Shown here piece by piece: positions 11,463 through 23,016 of a stretch of 64,000 bases of DNA. Made by a program: the position numbers and the translations under genes. The stretch lies in NCBI GenBank assembly GCA_024195585.1, contig SWBL01000030.1, forward strand, positions 159,271-223,270. The letters are read 5' to 3'. Origin of the DNA: Aureobasidium sp. EXF-3400. Taxonomy: Eukaryota > Ascomycota > Dothideomycetes > Dothideales > Saccotheciaceae. The stretch's first letter is position 1, and every line of letters starts with the position of its first letter. Below the pieces are notes generated by a model, which ran no database searches, was not told the DNA's origin, and was given only the letters and a program-made list of their open reading frames with translations.

Positions 11463-12674
11463 TTAATCGTAGCGTGGCCTCTTTTCATCACGGCCACCAC
11501 GATCATCGTCTCTCCTTCGCCTCTCTCCCACAACAGAAGCATTCGCTCCGGTAGCTCCCTCCCTGTCCCTGTATCTATCACCTCCGTATCCAGGACCACC
11601 TCTTCTATCGCCATCATCAGCACCCCAGCATCCAGTATCTTCAGCTTTCAGATCTTTGTATTTCGTCCTTCCCTTCCTGCCCAGTTTTGTCATATCGCGG
11701 ATCTGCATGTATTGTGGCAAGATCTCACGATTACCAGAGTCGTCCTGGAATTTAGCGCCCATAATGTCGCGTTTCGAGATCTCTGCCAATTGCTCATCAT
11801 CTTGAAAGAAGGCGCCTTTGTGGTGGTATTTCTGCATAAAGCCTGCTTGGCCTCTTCCTTCCTTTTCTTCTTTCTGTGCAGCGATGTGTGCTGCATCTTC
11901 TGCTTCTCTTTGCTCGGCTGTCAAGTTGCGTCTTCGTTCAATTTCTTCGCGTTCCTTTTCTGCGGCTTCGATGGTTTCACGCTCGCGCTTGACGCGCCGC
12001 AGTTCGCGCAGTTTCCAGGCTGCGAGCTCGGCTTCGGGGTCCAGGTTATCGGTGTCGTCGACATCTTCTATGGCGTCTGGGTCTTCGTCGTCCCAGGCTC
12101 TGCGACCTGCCGCTCGTGCCTGTGCGTCTTTTTCTATTTGCGCTTGGAGCAAGGCGTCGGCTTTTTCTTGCCGTTTGCGCTCTTCTTCTTCTGCTGCTGT
12201 TTCTTCTTCGGTTTGCTGTGGCGCTGTAGCAGCGGTGTTCTTGCGCTGGGCTTTGGAGACAAAAGTTGGAGCGACGAATTTGCGGGTTGGTGCTGATTCT
12301 TCTTCTGACTCGTCGTCGTCTTGGTTGTCGGAATCGGAGGCAGAGTCTTCCTCGCTACCTGAGTCTTCGCTGTCAGATGCTGTCTCAAAGCCTTCTTGGG
12401 CTTTTTGCGCTAGCTCTGCTTCGCGGGCTCGTAAGGCCTGGGCTTCTTGTCTCCGTCGCTCGAGCTCGGCTTTGCTGATATTTGAATTGAATTTAGGAAA
12501 TGAGGTGGCTTTTGGGGGTGCAGTGGTTGTTGTCTTGGTTTGTTGTTGCTGCTCGTTTTCTGATTCAGAACCGGATTCTTCTTCTGAGGATGATGATTCG
12601 TCCTGGCCGACGGCTTTTCCTGGGCGGTAGCGCAGAGGCGCTAGGGGATTTGCTGTCATGCGTTTTGGCGGCAT
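11463..12674 (-). CDS. MFAP1-like spliceosomal B-complex factor
   Basis: Nuclear pre-mRNA splicing factor; MFAP1 (yeast Spp381-like) joins the B complex with Prp38 and Snu23 before activation. A single exon of 403 aa starting MPPKRMTANPLAPLRYRPG. The N-terminal half is low-complexity and acidic with SSSEEESGSE and DSEDSGSEED tracts. The middle is a long charged helix (RRVKRERETIEAAEKEREE). The C-terminal third carries the MFAP1 signature: GFMQKYHHKGAFFQDDE, RDIMGAKFQDD, MQIRDMTKLGRKGRTKYKDL. It ends in an Arg/Gly/Asp-rich tail. Two antisense frames over this gene (194 and 270 codons) arise from its biased acidic codons and are not genes. Confidence 0.92.
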   Translation of the reverse strand: MPPKRMTANPLAPLRYRPGKAVGQDESSSSEEESGSESENEQQQQTKTTTTAPPKATSFPKFNSNISKAELERRRQEAQALRAREAELAQKAQEGFETASDSEDSGSEEDSASDSDNQDDDESEEESAPTRKFVAPTFVSKAQRKNTAATAPQQTEEETAAEEEERKRQEKADALLQAQIEKDAQARAAGRRAWDDEDPDAIEDVDDTDNLDPEAELAAWKLRELRRVKRERETIEAAEKEREEIERRRNLTAEQREAEDAAHIAAQKEEKEGRGQAGFMQKYHHKGAFFQDDEQLAEISKRDIMGAKFQDDSGNREILPQYMQIRDMTKLGRKGRTKYKDLKAEDTGCWGADDGDRRGGPGYGGDRYRDREGATGANASVVGERRRRDDDRGGRDEKRPRYD

Positions 12675-12908
12675 TGTGTGGGTGATTAAGTTGTTGAATG
12701 TTGTTGTGGAAATAAAAGATGCAAGGTATTAAAGCATGGAGCAAAAGTGGCTGTGACGACGATGCGCATGACGCGCTGCGCCGACCAGCTCGAGGCCTGA
12801 AGAGCTCTGCAATTTCTATCGACCACCATCATCTTGCTATCTTGTCGGCGAATGAAATGTTTGCCTTTGTCAAGGTAGTGTTTCATTTCATGGTAATCAT
12901 ACTTGTTG

Positions 12909-14203
12909 TTACTGTATAACTGCTTCGTGCACCCATCTGCGTAGACTGTCCGTCAATCGCCCTTCCACCCCATGCTCTCTCCAAAAGTGTCCTGCGCCCT
13001 CAACCTTCTTCCATCTAAAGCACGATTGCCTTTCCGGGCCAGCACTCCGCAGTGACAATGCATCCATCTTCTTGCACCAGTTGTCCACCTTGTGAGAAGA
13101 AGTGAATCCATCCTTCGTGCCAAAGATGACCAACGTAGGATGCCGTACCAAGTTATGTGCTATGTGATCAGCATGGCGCCAGAACATCAGACTTGACGTC
13201 GACAGAGACAGAAAACTGGACAAGGGCGGTAGTAAAGGTGAGATCAAGAGATAGTGTGTCAAGACGCGAGGCAGGCTCTCTAGTGTAGGTATATTCCCTG
13301 TAGAAATGGTTCTTTGTGAGGATTTTGAGGAAAGTGTTTGGGTTGAAGATGATGAGTGCTTGTGACTGCGGTGCATTGCATGTTTGATTCGTGCTGGGAC
13401 TTCCATGCCCTTGTGCATGAAATCCATGCTGTGGCGGTCTGCGGGAGAGGGACTATCGCTGCCTCCGTATACGATGGAATGTTGGGAACTCGATTGACGC
13501 TTGTGTTGTCTTCGTAATGGTGAATTTGGTAATCTACCTCGAGGATCCACTTGGTTAGAAAGTGATGTGTTCGTTTGTAGAGCCAGCTCTTTGGCCCGCT
13601 TTAGGATATCAGAGGTCCAGGGCGACGTTTGTGTTTCTCGGAACATGGCCAGAATCTCTGAAGTCGGTGGAAGGTACGTGGCAATCAAGGAGCCATAGGA
13701 ATATCCACCCAGAACCAGAATGATATGTTCAGAAGTTACATTTGGCATGCTACCTGTGGGAGACTGTGCAGGAGTTGTATCATTGGTCCGTGGCGTGTGT
13801 AGTTGGTCCATGTAGAACATTAGGTGTCCAGCAACCGAGATATAGTCGTCTCGTTCTGCCTTGCCAGACCAGCTGGTACTGCCATGAGAGTTCGCGGCAC
13901 CCCTGTTTATGATTCAGCACTGCAGCTACAGCCTAGGTTCAAGGCAGATCAATACCGAAAGTTAAATGTTCCGACGACGAAATCAAGATCGAGCAATTGG
14001 TCTACCACCGTCGTCACGACGGCATCGTCCATAGAACCTCCAAGAGGCGCATAAGGATGTGCGATCAGAGCAGCCTTTCTCGTGTGTTGTTGTGCTGACT
14101 GCGGTTCTTGAAGAGAGACAGGGTGGTATAGCCGGCAATCCAGAAGAGTGCCGTCGGCCGCTGACGGAATGGTGAAACAATATACAGGCGTGTTATCCGT
14201 CAT
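12909..14203 (-). CDS. Alpha/beta hydrolase-fold protein
   Basis: Predicted hydrolase of unknown substrate, 413 aa from exons 13956-14203 and 12909-13902; the 53-bp intron joins FNFR to GAANSHGSTSWSG, the small-residue loop after strand 4. A candidate triad is visible: nucleophile Ser in GGYSYGS, acid Asp in FGTKDGFTS, and His in EGAGHFW. A long Ser/Arg-rich insert (RRQHKRQSSSQHS, SSSSTQTLSSKSSQ) lies between the core and the C-terminal strands, as in other filamentous-fungal members. No signal peptide or TM anchor, so probably cytosolic. The start MTDNTPVYCFTIPSAADGT is the first ATG in a frame that stays open. Confidence 0.82.
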
Positions 14204-14546
14204 GTTGGTGTACTTGTCATGTTGGAAGCGATGAAAAATATTTCATATATGATTTGCGCATCATGTGTTCGTGAAGTCAGGAGTGTTGATGATGCCGCGG
14301 AGGAAACACGAGAACTTCGGTCGTATTCGCTGGCAATGACTAGCAGATATCGCGAATCAGCGATCCCGATGTCAATGTAGAGCATCAAAGTTCCATTGTG
14401 AGGAAATATTGGGAGACACAAAATGACCACCATCAGTGAGGTTACGTGTAGCAAGAGTATCTCTGCGACGGTCGTGCTAATAATCATAAAATCATTTCGT
14501 GCGTGTCTTCAAGCTATTCATAATAAGAATCTAACGGGTATCGTAT
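14204..14546. other. Spacer
   Basis: 343 bp between two minus-strand genes; the promoter of the hydrolase gene should lie here. No other feature seen. Confidence 0.5.
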
Positions 14547-16104
14547 TTACTCCGTATCCGTATCTTGATGCGAGATCAAAAGCTCTGGATCAGGGCCATC
14601 ATCTTCAGTGTCAGTGTCTGAAATGCTGTGTGTAGGACGCTTTGCTGCAAAAGCCTTGTCCAAATCGCGAATAGCTTCACCATCATCATGCTTACTACCT
14701 CTAGGAGTTTGGGCTCCTTCCAATTGACCAGAACTGCCTGAGACTCCTTTCGCCTCTTCCAAACTCGCCTCACCGACCGCAGAGGCAAGAGCCGCTTCGA
14801 GGATTTGTTTCCCTTTCAAGAAAGCTTCGAGTTCCGCACCAATTGCCGCAACCAAGAGTTTCCAACTGCGTGTTTCGGCAAGCTTGTGCTTGCTTTCGAG
14901 CTCTGTAGTAGTCTGCTCGAGCATGGTGAGTAGCTCCTTCGTTTCTGTAGGTGCATCAACCTGGGATTGCGATTCTCTACTCATGCGCGACATAGCCTTT
15001 GCAAGCGACCTTTCGAAGGCAGAAACTTGCTTCACAGCATCTCTCCAAACGAGAGCACCCTCTTCAAGCGCCTCTCGCTCAGTATCGCTAATGCGACGCC
15101 TTTCAATCAGCGAATCTCGTTCCCGACTGAAGATGTCCTTCGCAGATTTCAGAGTTCGACCTTGAGAAGGTGAACGCCAGAAGCGATCCATGTCTGTAAC
15201 ATTGATGATCGCTGACCAGTGGCTTGCAGAATCATTGTGAAGGAAACTTCGAATAGAGTCCTCAACGATGCCTAGGCTTTCCGTGTACGATGCAAGGCGT
15301 GCATCAACAGTGTTCTCGATCTCCTGCGCCTCTGCCCTTAACTTGCGCTGGTCGGCTTTTAGGCGAGCTAGTCTGGCCTCAAGGTCGTTGATCTCCGTTT
15401 GCATGTCGTCTGCTTGTTTGTGCAAGTCAAGAGCGCGGTTGTGATCATCGCCAGAGCGGATTTGGGAAGCGCGTGACTGCAAGGCATTGCACTTCTTCTG
15501 CCAGGCATCGAGTTGGTCGACAACAGATGCGAAGTGATCGAGGCTTGGGGCTAGATACTGAGACTCCTGAGACTTGAGTTGTGCCAGACGTCGCATAGTG
15601 GCATACAAGCCGATCCTAGCATGACGGAGATCAATTTTCTCTGATTTTGAGGAAGACTGTGGCTTCGTATTGAGGGCACTAGCAGTTGGTGTGCTCGAGC
15701 CTGTCGATAAACCATCGTCTTCTGCAGCAGAGGTTGGTGGTGCATCAAGACCAGAGAGAAGGGCATCGGCTTGTGCATCGAGGAGGACTTGCAAATGCGC
15801 TTCAAGCTCGCGCTGTTTTCGACGGAAGAGTAGGAGATTGTCGTCGGTCTGAGCAGAGGGGCCAGCAGGAGAGTGCGAAGTTATGGGAACATAGATGCTG
15901 TTTACGATGGGTTGAGGCACGGCAGAAGCGGCCATGGGAGAAGGAGTACGCCATCGAGGGTTCTTGGAACGGCGACGACTATCGGGTGACAAAGATGAGG
16001 GAGAGTAGCGAGGAAGCGCATTAGAGAGCCATGATGAACTGCGATTGAATCAGTCTGTCTAGTTGGTCACGGTGGCATCGTCAGAAGCAGTCATACCCCT
16101 CCAT
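14547..16104 (-). CDS. Coiled-coil protein, possibly Atg28-like
   Basis: 499-aa mostly helical protein. The large exon (14547-16038) has no good ATG for its conserved N-terminus. An 8-nt first coding exon (ATGGAGGG, 16097-16104) with a GTATGA donor and a TCGCAG acceptor (58-bp intron) gives MEGSSWLSNALPRYSPSS and fixes the frame. Near residue 70 a LFRRKQRELEAHL segment leads into LLDAQADALLSGLD, a block I associate from memory with filamentous-fungal proteins annotated Atg28-like. Long coiled coils follow (TEINDLEARLARLKADQRKL; ERDSLIERRRISDTEREAL). The tail is acidic. Function is uncertain; a peroxisome-autophagy role is only a family-level guess. Confidence 0.7.
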
Positions 16105-16705
16105 GTCTGATTAAGATATGATGGCAGGACACGTATCGCAAACAAGTATGCAGGTGGTGAGTGGTAAAAGCAAGAAACCTACGGTTGTCGTATCCTTGGT
16201 CAACTTGGACGACTATCATGTGAACACATGGATGGACTGCAAACAAGGCAAACTTTCTGGTCTGGTCTGCAGGAACCGGAGTGCTTCTAGTGGGCTACAA
16301 GGTCGTGACTGTTGCTGTACTGAGAGTGGCCAGCATGCATTGTTCAAGGCAGGCCCAAGCGACAAATGCCTGATTGGACAGACGGCATGTGGCAGGAACA
16401 GTGAAAGATGAAGAAGAGTGAACAAAGAAAGAGCTGCCCGCTGCTTGGAGGCCGTGCGGGAAGAGCCGCTTTGGAGCATTGCCATTGCACGTTTCTGGAG
16501 CATCCACCTCCAGCGTCAGCGACACGACAATCTTGCTTTCCGAGTCAACTTTCCTTCTACAACAACCACTCATCGCCCTGGCTTGAACACCATCCAACCA
16601 TAAACCGCCCACCCGTCACTTTCACTATTTTACTCGACAGCCGACTGAACACCAACTTCCTTCCTAGCGTCGCCGCGTCGCTTCATCCACGCAGCATACT
16701 TCACA
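16105..16705. promoter_or_regulatory. Divergent promoter region (coiled-coil gene / SPT5)
   Basis: 601 bp between divergent starts. The 150 bp before SPT5 are rich in C/T tracts typical of fungal leaders. No other ORF, RNA or repeat seen. Confidence 0.5.
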
Positions 16706-19700
16706 ATGTCCTTCCTTAACCAAGACTTTGGCGATGCCTCCGACGATGAGGAGGAATTCAATCCCGCCCCTGCTGTTGCCTCTGACGACGAAGCCGACAA
16801 CAACGACGACAACGACCAGAGACAGGACGACAATCAGGATGATGATGATGATGATGCTCAACCCAATGCTCGCCGCTCATCTGCCCAAGAAGAAGACCAA
16901 GACGACGACGCTGCCCCAAGCAGGAGTCGCGCAAACAATGACGACGATGATGAAGAAGAGGACGACGAAGATGAAGAGGATGACGAAGAGGACGAGGAGG
17001 ATGAGGACATAGTGCGTTCCCCCACCCACTACTATCCCTGTACTGCTAACTCTTGTTTGTAGGGTCATCCCCGTAAACGTCGCCGCAAGGGCCCTCGCAA
17101 CCAGTTCCTCGATGTCGAAGCCGAGGTGGACGATGAAGACGAGGAGGAGCCTGATGAGGACGATGAAATTGCTGGCGAGGAGATGCACCCCGACGATTTG
17201 CTCGAGCTTCCTGCAGGCGCCGAACGTGACGACCGCAAGCATCGCGAACTCGACAGACAACGCGATCTGGCTGCTAGCATGGATGCCGAGAAACAAGCAC
17301 AAGCTTTGAAAGAACGTTATGGAAGAAACAGAGCTGCCAATGTCGATTCAGCCGTCGTACCTCAGCGTTTGCTGCTCCCCAGTGTCGATGACCCCAAGAT
17401 CTGGCGCCTCAAGTGCAAGCCTGGCAAGGAAAGAGAAGTTGTGTTCTCCATCATGAAGCGTATTGAAGACCGCGCAGGTACAAGGGAACCGTTGCAGCTT
17501 ATCTCAGCATTTGAAAGAGGTGGTGTTATGGCTGGCAACCTCTACTGCGAAGCTCGACACGTTGAAGATGTCACAAATGCTCTGGAGGGGCTTCAAAACG
17601 TCTACATGGGCACCAAGCCTATGATGGTTCCTATCACCGAGATGCCCGACCTCCTCCGCACTCGCAAGAGCAAATCTCTTGAACCTGGCATGTACGTCCG
17701 TGTTAAGCGTGGCAAGTACGCTGGTGATCTGGCTCAAATCGACGAGGTTGAATCCAACGGCACAGAGGTTACACTTCGCCTTATCCCCCGTCTGGACTAT
17801 GGTTTGAACGACGATGTCAACGCCGCTGCCGACAACAAGCGCAAGCGTTTCGGCTTTGGCTCGAATACTGGTCCTCGTCCCCCTCAGCGTCTCTTCAGCG
17901 AAAACGAGGCAAGAAAGCGTCACGGACGTTACCTTACAAAGGGTACTGGTTTCACCGCAAATACCTGGACATACATGAACGATACATACGTTGACGGCTT
18001 CCTCATCAAGGATTACAAGGCCAATCACTTGCAATCCGAGGACGTCAACCCTACTCTGGAGGAAGTCACCAAATTCGCTGCTGATGCCGAGGATGGAACT
18101 GAAAATCTGGACCTGTCTGCTCTCGCTGCTACCATCAAAAGCAACAGTTCTGGCGCTTTCCTCCCTGGCGATCATGTTGAGATCTGGCAAGGCGAACAAC
18201 GTGGCGTCGTCGGAAAAGCTGTTTCAGTGCATTCGGATATCGTGCGCATCCTTGTCTCGTCTGGTGAGCTTTCTGGTCAAATTATCGAATCTCCAGTCAA
18301 AGGCCTACGTAAGCTCTTTAGAGAGGGTGATCACGTCAAGGTCATTGGTGGCAGCAAGTACTTTGACGAAGTCGGAATGGTTGTCAAGATTGTCGAAGAT
18401 CGTGTCACCATTTTGACTGACTCGAATCAAACCGAAATCACTGTCTTTAGCAAAGACTTGCGTGTCGCTACAGATTCAGGCGGTCAGGTTGGTGTTGGAA
18501 AGTACGACCTGCACGAACTTGTTCAACTTGACGCTTCGACCGTAGCCTGTGTAATCAAGGTGGACCGCGAATCACTTCGTGTGCTCGACCAGACTGGCAC
18601 AGTCAGATCTCTCCTCCCTTCAAATATCTCTAACAAGCTCGAGCGCCGCAAAAACGCTGTTGCCACTGATCGTGAGGGTTCCGAGATCCACATCGACGAT
18701 ACTGTCAAAGAGGAAGGTGGTGAAGGCAGACAAGGTCGCGTCCTCCACATCCATCGTAACTTCCTCTTCGCACACAACCGGGAACAGACCGATAATGCTG
18801 GAGTCTTTGTTGTTCGCACAAACAATGTCAAGACTGTTGCAGCCAAGGGTGGCAGAGTGGCCTCAGCTCAAGCTGGTCTTATGAAGATGAACCCAGCACT
18901 ACAGCGTCCCGGAGCTCAACAGGCTGGTGCTCAAGCTATGCCGCCACCACGCCAGATGGGTCGTGATAGACTCATTGGCAAGACCTGCACTATTCGCAGG
19001 GGTCCTCACAAGGGTCTTTTGGGAATTGTGAAAGACAGCACAGACACTCATGCGCGTGTAGAGGTTCATGGTAGTAAAAAAATCATCTCCATCAGCAAAG
19101 ATTTCTTGACTGTCAGAGATCCTGTCACTGGTGCTGTTATTCAGCAGAATGCAGGCCAACGTCCTGGTGCACCACCAGCTGGAGGTGCTGGCGGCAGACC
19201 CCCGGCATGGGGAGGCGCGACTCCTGGTAGATTCGGAGCTACGCCTAGAGCGTCAGACGGTGGACGTACCCCTGCCTGGAAGCCAGCAGCTGGCGGTCGC
19301 ACTCCTGCATGGGCTGGCGCAGGTGCAGGTGGAAGAACCGCTTATGGCGGTAGCGGGGTTAGCAGTGTGCCGGCATGGCAGAGAGGAAGTGGCGGCAGCA
19401 CAGCTTACGGCGGAGCAACCACATACGGAGGTCAAACGTCTTATGGAGGCCAGACATCCTACGGAGGCAGCACCGCATACGGAGGAGTAAGTCACCATTC
19501 ACTCACCATACTACCTGAAACTGAAAAACTGACAAACTATAGGGCACATGGAATCCAAACAACCGCACACCATACCACGGAGGCGGCACAGCTTACGAAT
19601 CGGGATCGAAAACTCCGGCTTATGGCATGGATGCTCCCACACCTGGCTTTAGTGCACCCACTCCTGGCAACTTGGATCAACCCACGCCTGGATATGGTCA

Positions 19701-19806
19701 ATACCGTACTCCGGCTGCAGCGCCCACACCAGGTGCTTTCCCTGAAACGCCCGGAGCCTGGAATGCCGAGACTCCTGCTGGCGATGGCGGTCCTGCATAC
19801 GACTGA
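16706..19806 (+). CDS. SPT5: Transcription elongation factor SPT5
   Basis: Processivity factor that, with Spt4, clamps RNA polymerase II (DSIF). 997 aa from exons 16706-17011, 17063-19486 and 19543-19806. The acidic N-terminus has Asp/Glu runs including a GAT repeat. The NGN domain begins IWRLKCKPGKEREVVFSIMK, followed by KOW domains: GMYVRVKRGKYAGDLAQI, LPGDHVEIWQGEQRGVVGKA, FREGDHVKVIGGSKYFDEVG, LIGKTCTIRRGPHKGLLGIV. The C-terminal region is Gly-rich with repeated TPAW, SYGGQT and TPGF/TPGN/TPGY-type units, the CTR phosphorylated by Bur1/CDK9-type kinases. The last 56-bp intron must be removed: reading through loses the TPG repeats, while splicing gives GGTWNPNNRTPYHGG and ends PAYD. Confidence 0.96.
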
Positions 19807-20211
19807 GCGCGTGTAGAAGAAAAAGCACAAACGCGGAGCAAGACGCAGAGAAGGGGGTTTGCATTTATTGGCGCGTTTGTTTTGTGCCCTCTTTTTACCC
19901 TCGAGGGCCGAGCCGTGGACTTGTTAACAAGACTCTCTGAAACTTTCTTTTCACAAACGAGAAAAAAACAGGTTTATGTGATATTCGGAATGATCAAAAA
20001 ATGCCAATCCTTGTTCACCTTTGCTGATTTAGAATTCAAGCTTGACTTTGATGCCCTTTGCTAATCTACCACTTGTGACTTTGTCGAAAGCGCCCGAGAA
20101 CTACAACCCAGAGATATAATATGCTTTTCCTGCTCCTTGAGAGAGTAATAGAGATGAGTGCGTGACAAAGACAGAACTGACAGGTACTGTATGCTCTCCA
20201 AGCCTTCTTTC
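19807..20211. other. Convergent 3' spacer
   Basis: 405 bp between the 3' ends of SPT5 and the F-box-like gene. No feature seen beyond expected terminator sequence. Confidence 0.5.
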
Positions 20212-21872
20212 CTACCTAATATCATGCTCAGGACATCTACCCAGCACCCACTTCTCCCACATCTTCCACTTCCTGGTATCGACACTGATACCATCATCGC
20301 CCAAAGCATCAACAGCAATTGGGAAAGCTCTGCCATTGCAGTTGCACCATGGCACGGAGTTTGGTGTATCTGGCGAGTTCAAAGGCGGAAAGTCCATCTC
20401 ATGGGCTGCTCTTCCGCGCTCTTCGTCATCGGAGTCAGAGTTGTTGTGGTCCGAGTCAGAGTTGTTGCTGTCCCAGTCTGATGCCGTGGAGTGGTTTGTA
20501 TCGTTTTGATCTGTTTCGTCCCAGTAGAGATCATTCTCCGAGTCAGACTCTGAGTCTGAAGAGCTCAAACCACCAGGAGGATCGTCGGGTAACTCGATAC
20601 CTGCATTTTCCCAGACAGTGTCGAAGTGGGTTGCATAGTCGATGCGTCTGAGGGATACCCAATCTAGTCTTCTCATCTCGGTGTGCAAGAAGGCAAGGAT
20701 GGTTTTCCACATGCTGCCTTCTCTGAGCATTACGTCTCTGAGCCTTAATCCTCGTAGTCTGTCTTTGTGGCGTTGCGCAAAGGCGATGATTTCATCAGAG
20801 TGAAGACGCCAGCCTTGAATTCCGAATGCTATCAACTTGCTCCAGCGAACGTTGTGGAATATTGTTTCCAAAGGCAGACCAATGGGTCGATGAGAAGGAA
20901 AGCCCACATGAATAGCTTCCATGTTCACAGCTGCCGAGAAGACGGTCTTGAAAAGGTGAGAAAGTTCAAACATACGAACTTCAAGGTCTGTACCGTCGTC
21001 GAAATAGCCATCGTCAAAATGCAGTTCCAGGCAAGTAAGTCGTTCTGCTAGTGTTGAGAAAGAGCCTGTGGGATTTTCTGCCAGCACGAGTGCGCTCTGT
21101 GGACTCAGCATTGGCGAAGAAAAACGTGAGCAAGGTGATCGAGACTCCAAAAGTGCATTTCCTATTGTTCTGGCACTGTGCGCACAGGCAGGCGCCCATT
21201 TGAGCTCAACAAAGTGGCTGATGTTCTGGTGATATCGGATGTAGGTAAGCAGTCTTTCGTCTTCTTGATCTTGAACCCGCAAGATCTGGACGTGCTGCAA
21301 AACGACAAATGCCTTCATGGCTTTCCTCAAAACTTCGACATCTCGTTTTGAGTTTACTATTTTCTGCTGCTCGTATATCTTGCAGCGAAATCTTTCGATA
21401 TTGGATTTGCCGATGGTTTGCTGGGTTTGAGCATCTAATGATTGTATGCTTTCTCGACCTTTGTATGAGCATCAGCAAATTATCCAGAAACTCGTTGGAT
21501 GATACCGTTCTTCTTGGTACCTTGTGTGCAAAAATACGGCACCTTGTAGCTGAACTTCTTGACATGTTTCGCTAGGTGCGGCTGATCGGCGATGGCCTCT
21601 AATCTCGCAAGCCCCTTTGACGAGAACCTGGTTGTGACACGTGCGAACTGATGAGATGCACCCAGAGCAGCGAAACGTCGACAGAGCAATCTGAACTTGC
21701 CAATGTTTACGACTTGGTCTTGAGAAGGTAAGGGGTCCGGCCTGAAGCTTTCTTGAGATAAGTATGCTCGCTTGTCGACGCTTACGAGCTTCTCAGGGTC
21801 GGCGGCTATGAGATCGAGTATATCATGGAGCAGCTCGTTGGATAGATCGAGAGCCCCTCGATAGCCGATCAT
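20212..21872 (-). CDS. F-box-like protein
   Basis: 532 aa from exons 21521-21872 and 20212-21458. The 62-bp intron joins YFCTQ to GRESIQSLDAQ, matching the usual fungal pattern HVKKFSYxVPYF...GRE. The N-terminus (ALDLSNELLHDILDLIAADP) resembles a degenerate F-box, then a block typical of large Pezizomycotina F-box families: KFRLLCRRFAALG and LARLEAIADQPHLAKHVKKF. The middle is leucine-rich (RLTCLELHFDDG, LRGLRLRDVML), then a Ser/Asp-rich acidic tract, then a C-terminal block. Such proteins usually serve as SCF ubiquitin-ligase adaptors; the target is unknown and the F-box itself is weak. Retained Cys and no frameshift argue against a pseudogene. Confidence 0.78.
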
Positions 21873-23016
21873 CGCGTAACTTGGTGTCGTTTGATGCCAA
21901 TAGAATCGTTTCGTGAGACTTTCAGTCTGACTTGAGGAGCATTATACCCAGCGGTCGTGAAGGCGGCAAGGAATGAGAGTTGAAGAAAGCTCGGGAAGCA
22001 CACGACAGAACAAGTAGACTCTCTGAGCGAGTTGCAGGCACATGACGACAGCGGTCGAAACCGCAAAAAGGGAACTCTTTGGGGAGTGGTCAGGTGGGTG
22101 CGTTGTCGTTGGCTTCCTCTGTTGGCATCTGAATATTCGACGCCACCAACACGCGCCGACGGGAGAGCGAAATGTTATGCCCGTCACGATCGGACCGGGC
22201 CATCACTGCATACGAATCAGATCATGTGATTGTGATATGAGCGAGGAGCGGCAATTATACAAAGCCCCTTCATGCAGGTCGCTTCGCTGGCACTCGAGGG
22301 GAGATTGTGGCAGGGGACAGAGAGTGCGCCATGAGCGGGGGCTTTGCAGGTCTGATTTTCTGGCTGATTGCGCTTGCATGTTTGAACATTTCTTTTGATC
22401 TATCACAGGCAGGTACAAACGACTGGAATGAGCAAGGAGATTACAGGAAAGTTCAGCAATAGGAAACTACGTTTTGCGGCTTCACTCCTCAGCAACCACC
22501 CAAATCTCGAAGCCGGCAGATAAATTCTCTCCTTTACCATTCACACTATCCAGTAAATGAATGGCATCGCTGTTTCATCTATGCATCTACCCTAGCAATG
22601 CTGGCCACTGGACGGTACAAGAACCAATCTTTGGTTACACTACTTCACCCACCATGATGAGCAAGTTTTTGGACGTGAGAAGCGCTTCAGTCACTCAGAT
22701 GTTGAAGCATGATCCTCTCGTGCGTGTCTTACCGCAGTCCATTGGTGCTGTTAACCTGACATACTGCGTTCGCCCTTGACCTGCTCCATTGAGTGGCTTT
22801 TGTGTGTGGCATGGGCGTTGGAGCTGTTTTCGGACGAATCGGTGTCTGAGTAGTACGCAGTCCTTTATTGTTGCTTGGTCTTATTTCCCTTAGTACTACG
22901 ATAAATTCCAGGCCACGCCGTTGTCCATCGTCATGTTGTTTTTCAATTTCCAAGCTGGCCCGGGTTGTCGTTATAATATAGTATGGCCAGATATTTGAGA
23001 GGCATTGCACTCTTCT
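21873..23016. other. 1.1-kb spacer
   Basis: Lies upstream of the F-box-like gene and downstream of the PPAT gene. Several frames of 60-118 codons are present on both strands, none with a recognisable domain or splice support. No repeat or RNA gene seen. Confidence 0.5.

Noticed and set aside
11712..12630. Two long frames (194 and 270 codons) antisense to the MFAP1-like gene
   Set aside because: Ser/Arg- and Phe/Leu-runs are the complement of Glu/Ala/Lys codons on the sense strand.
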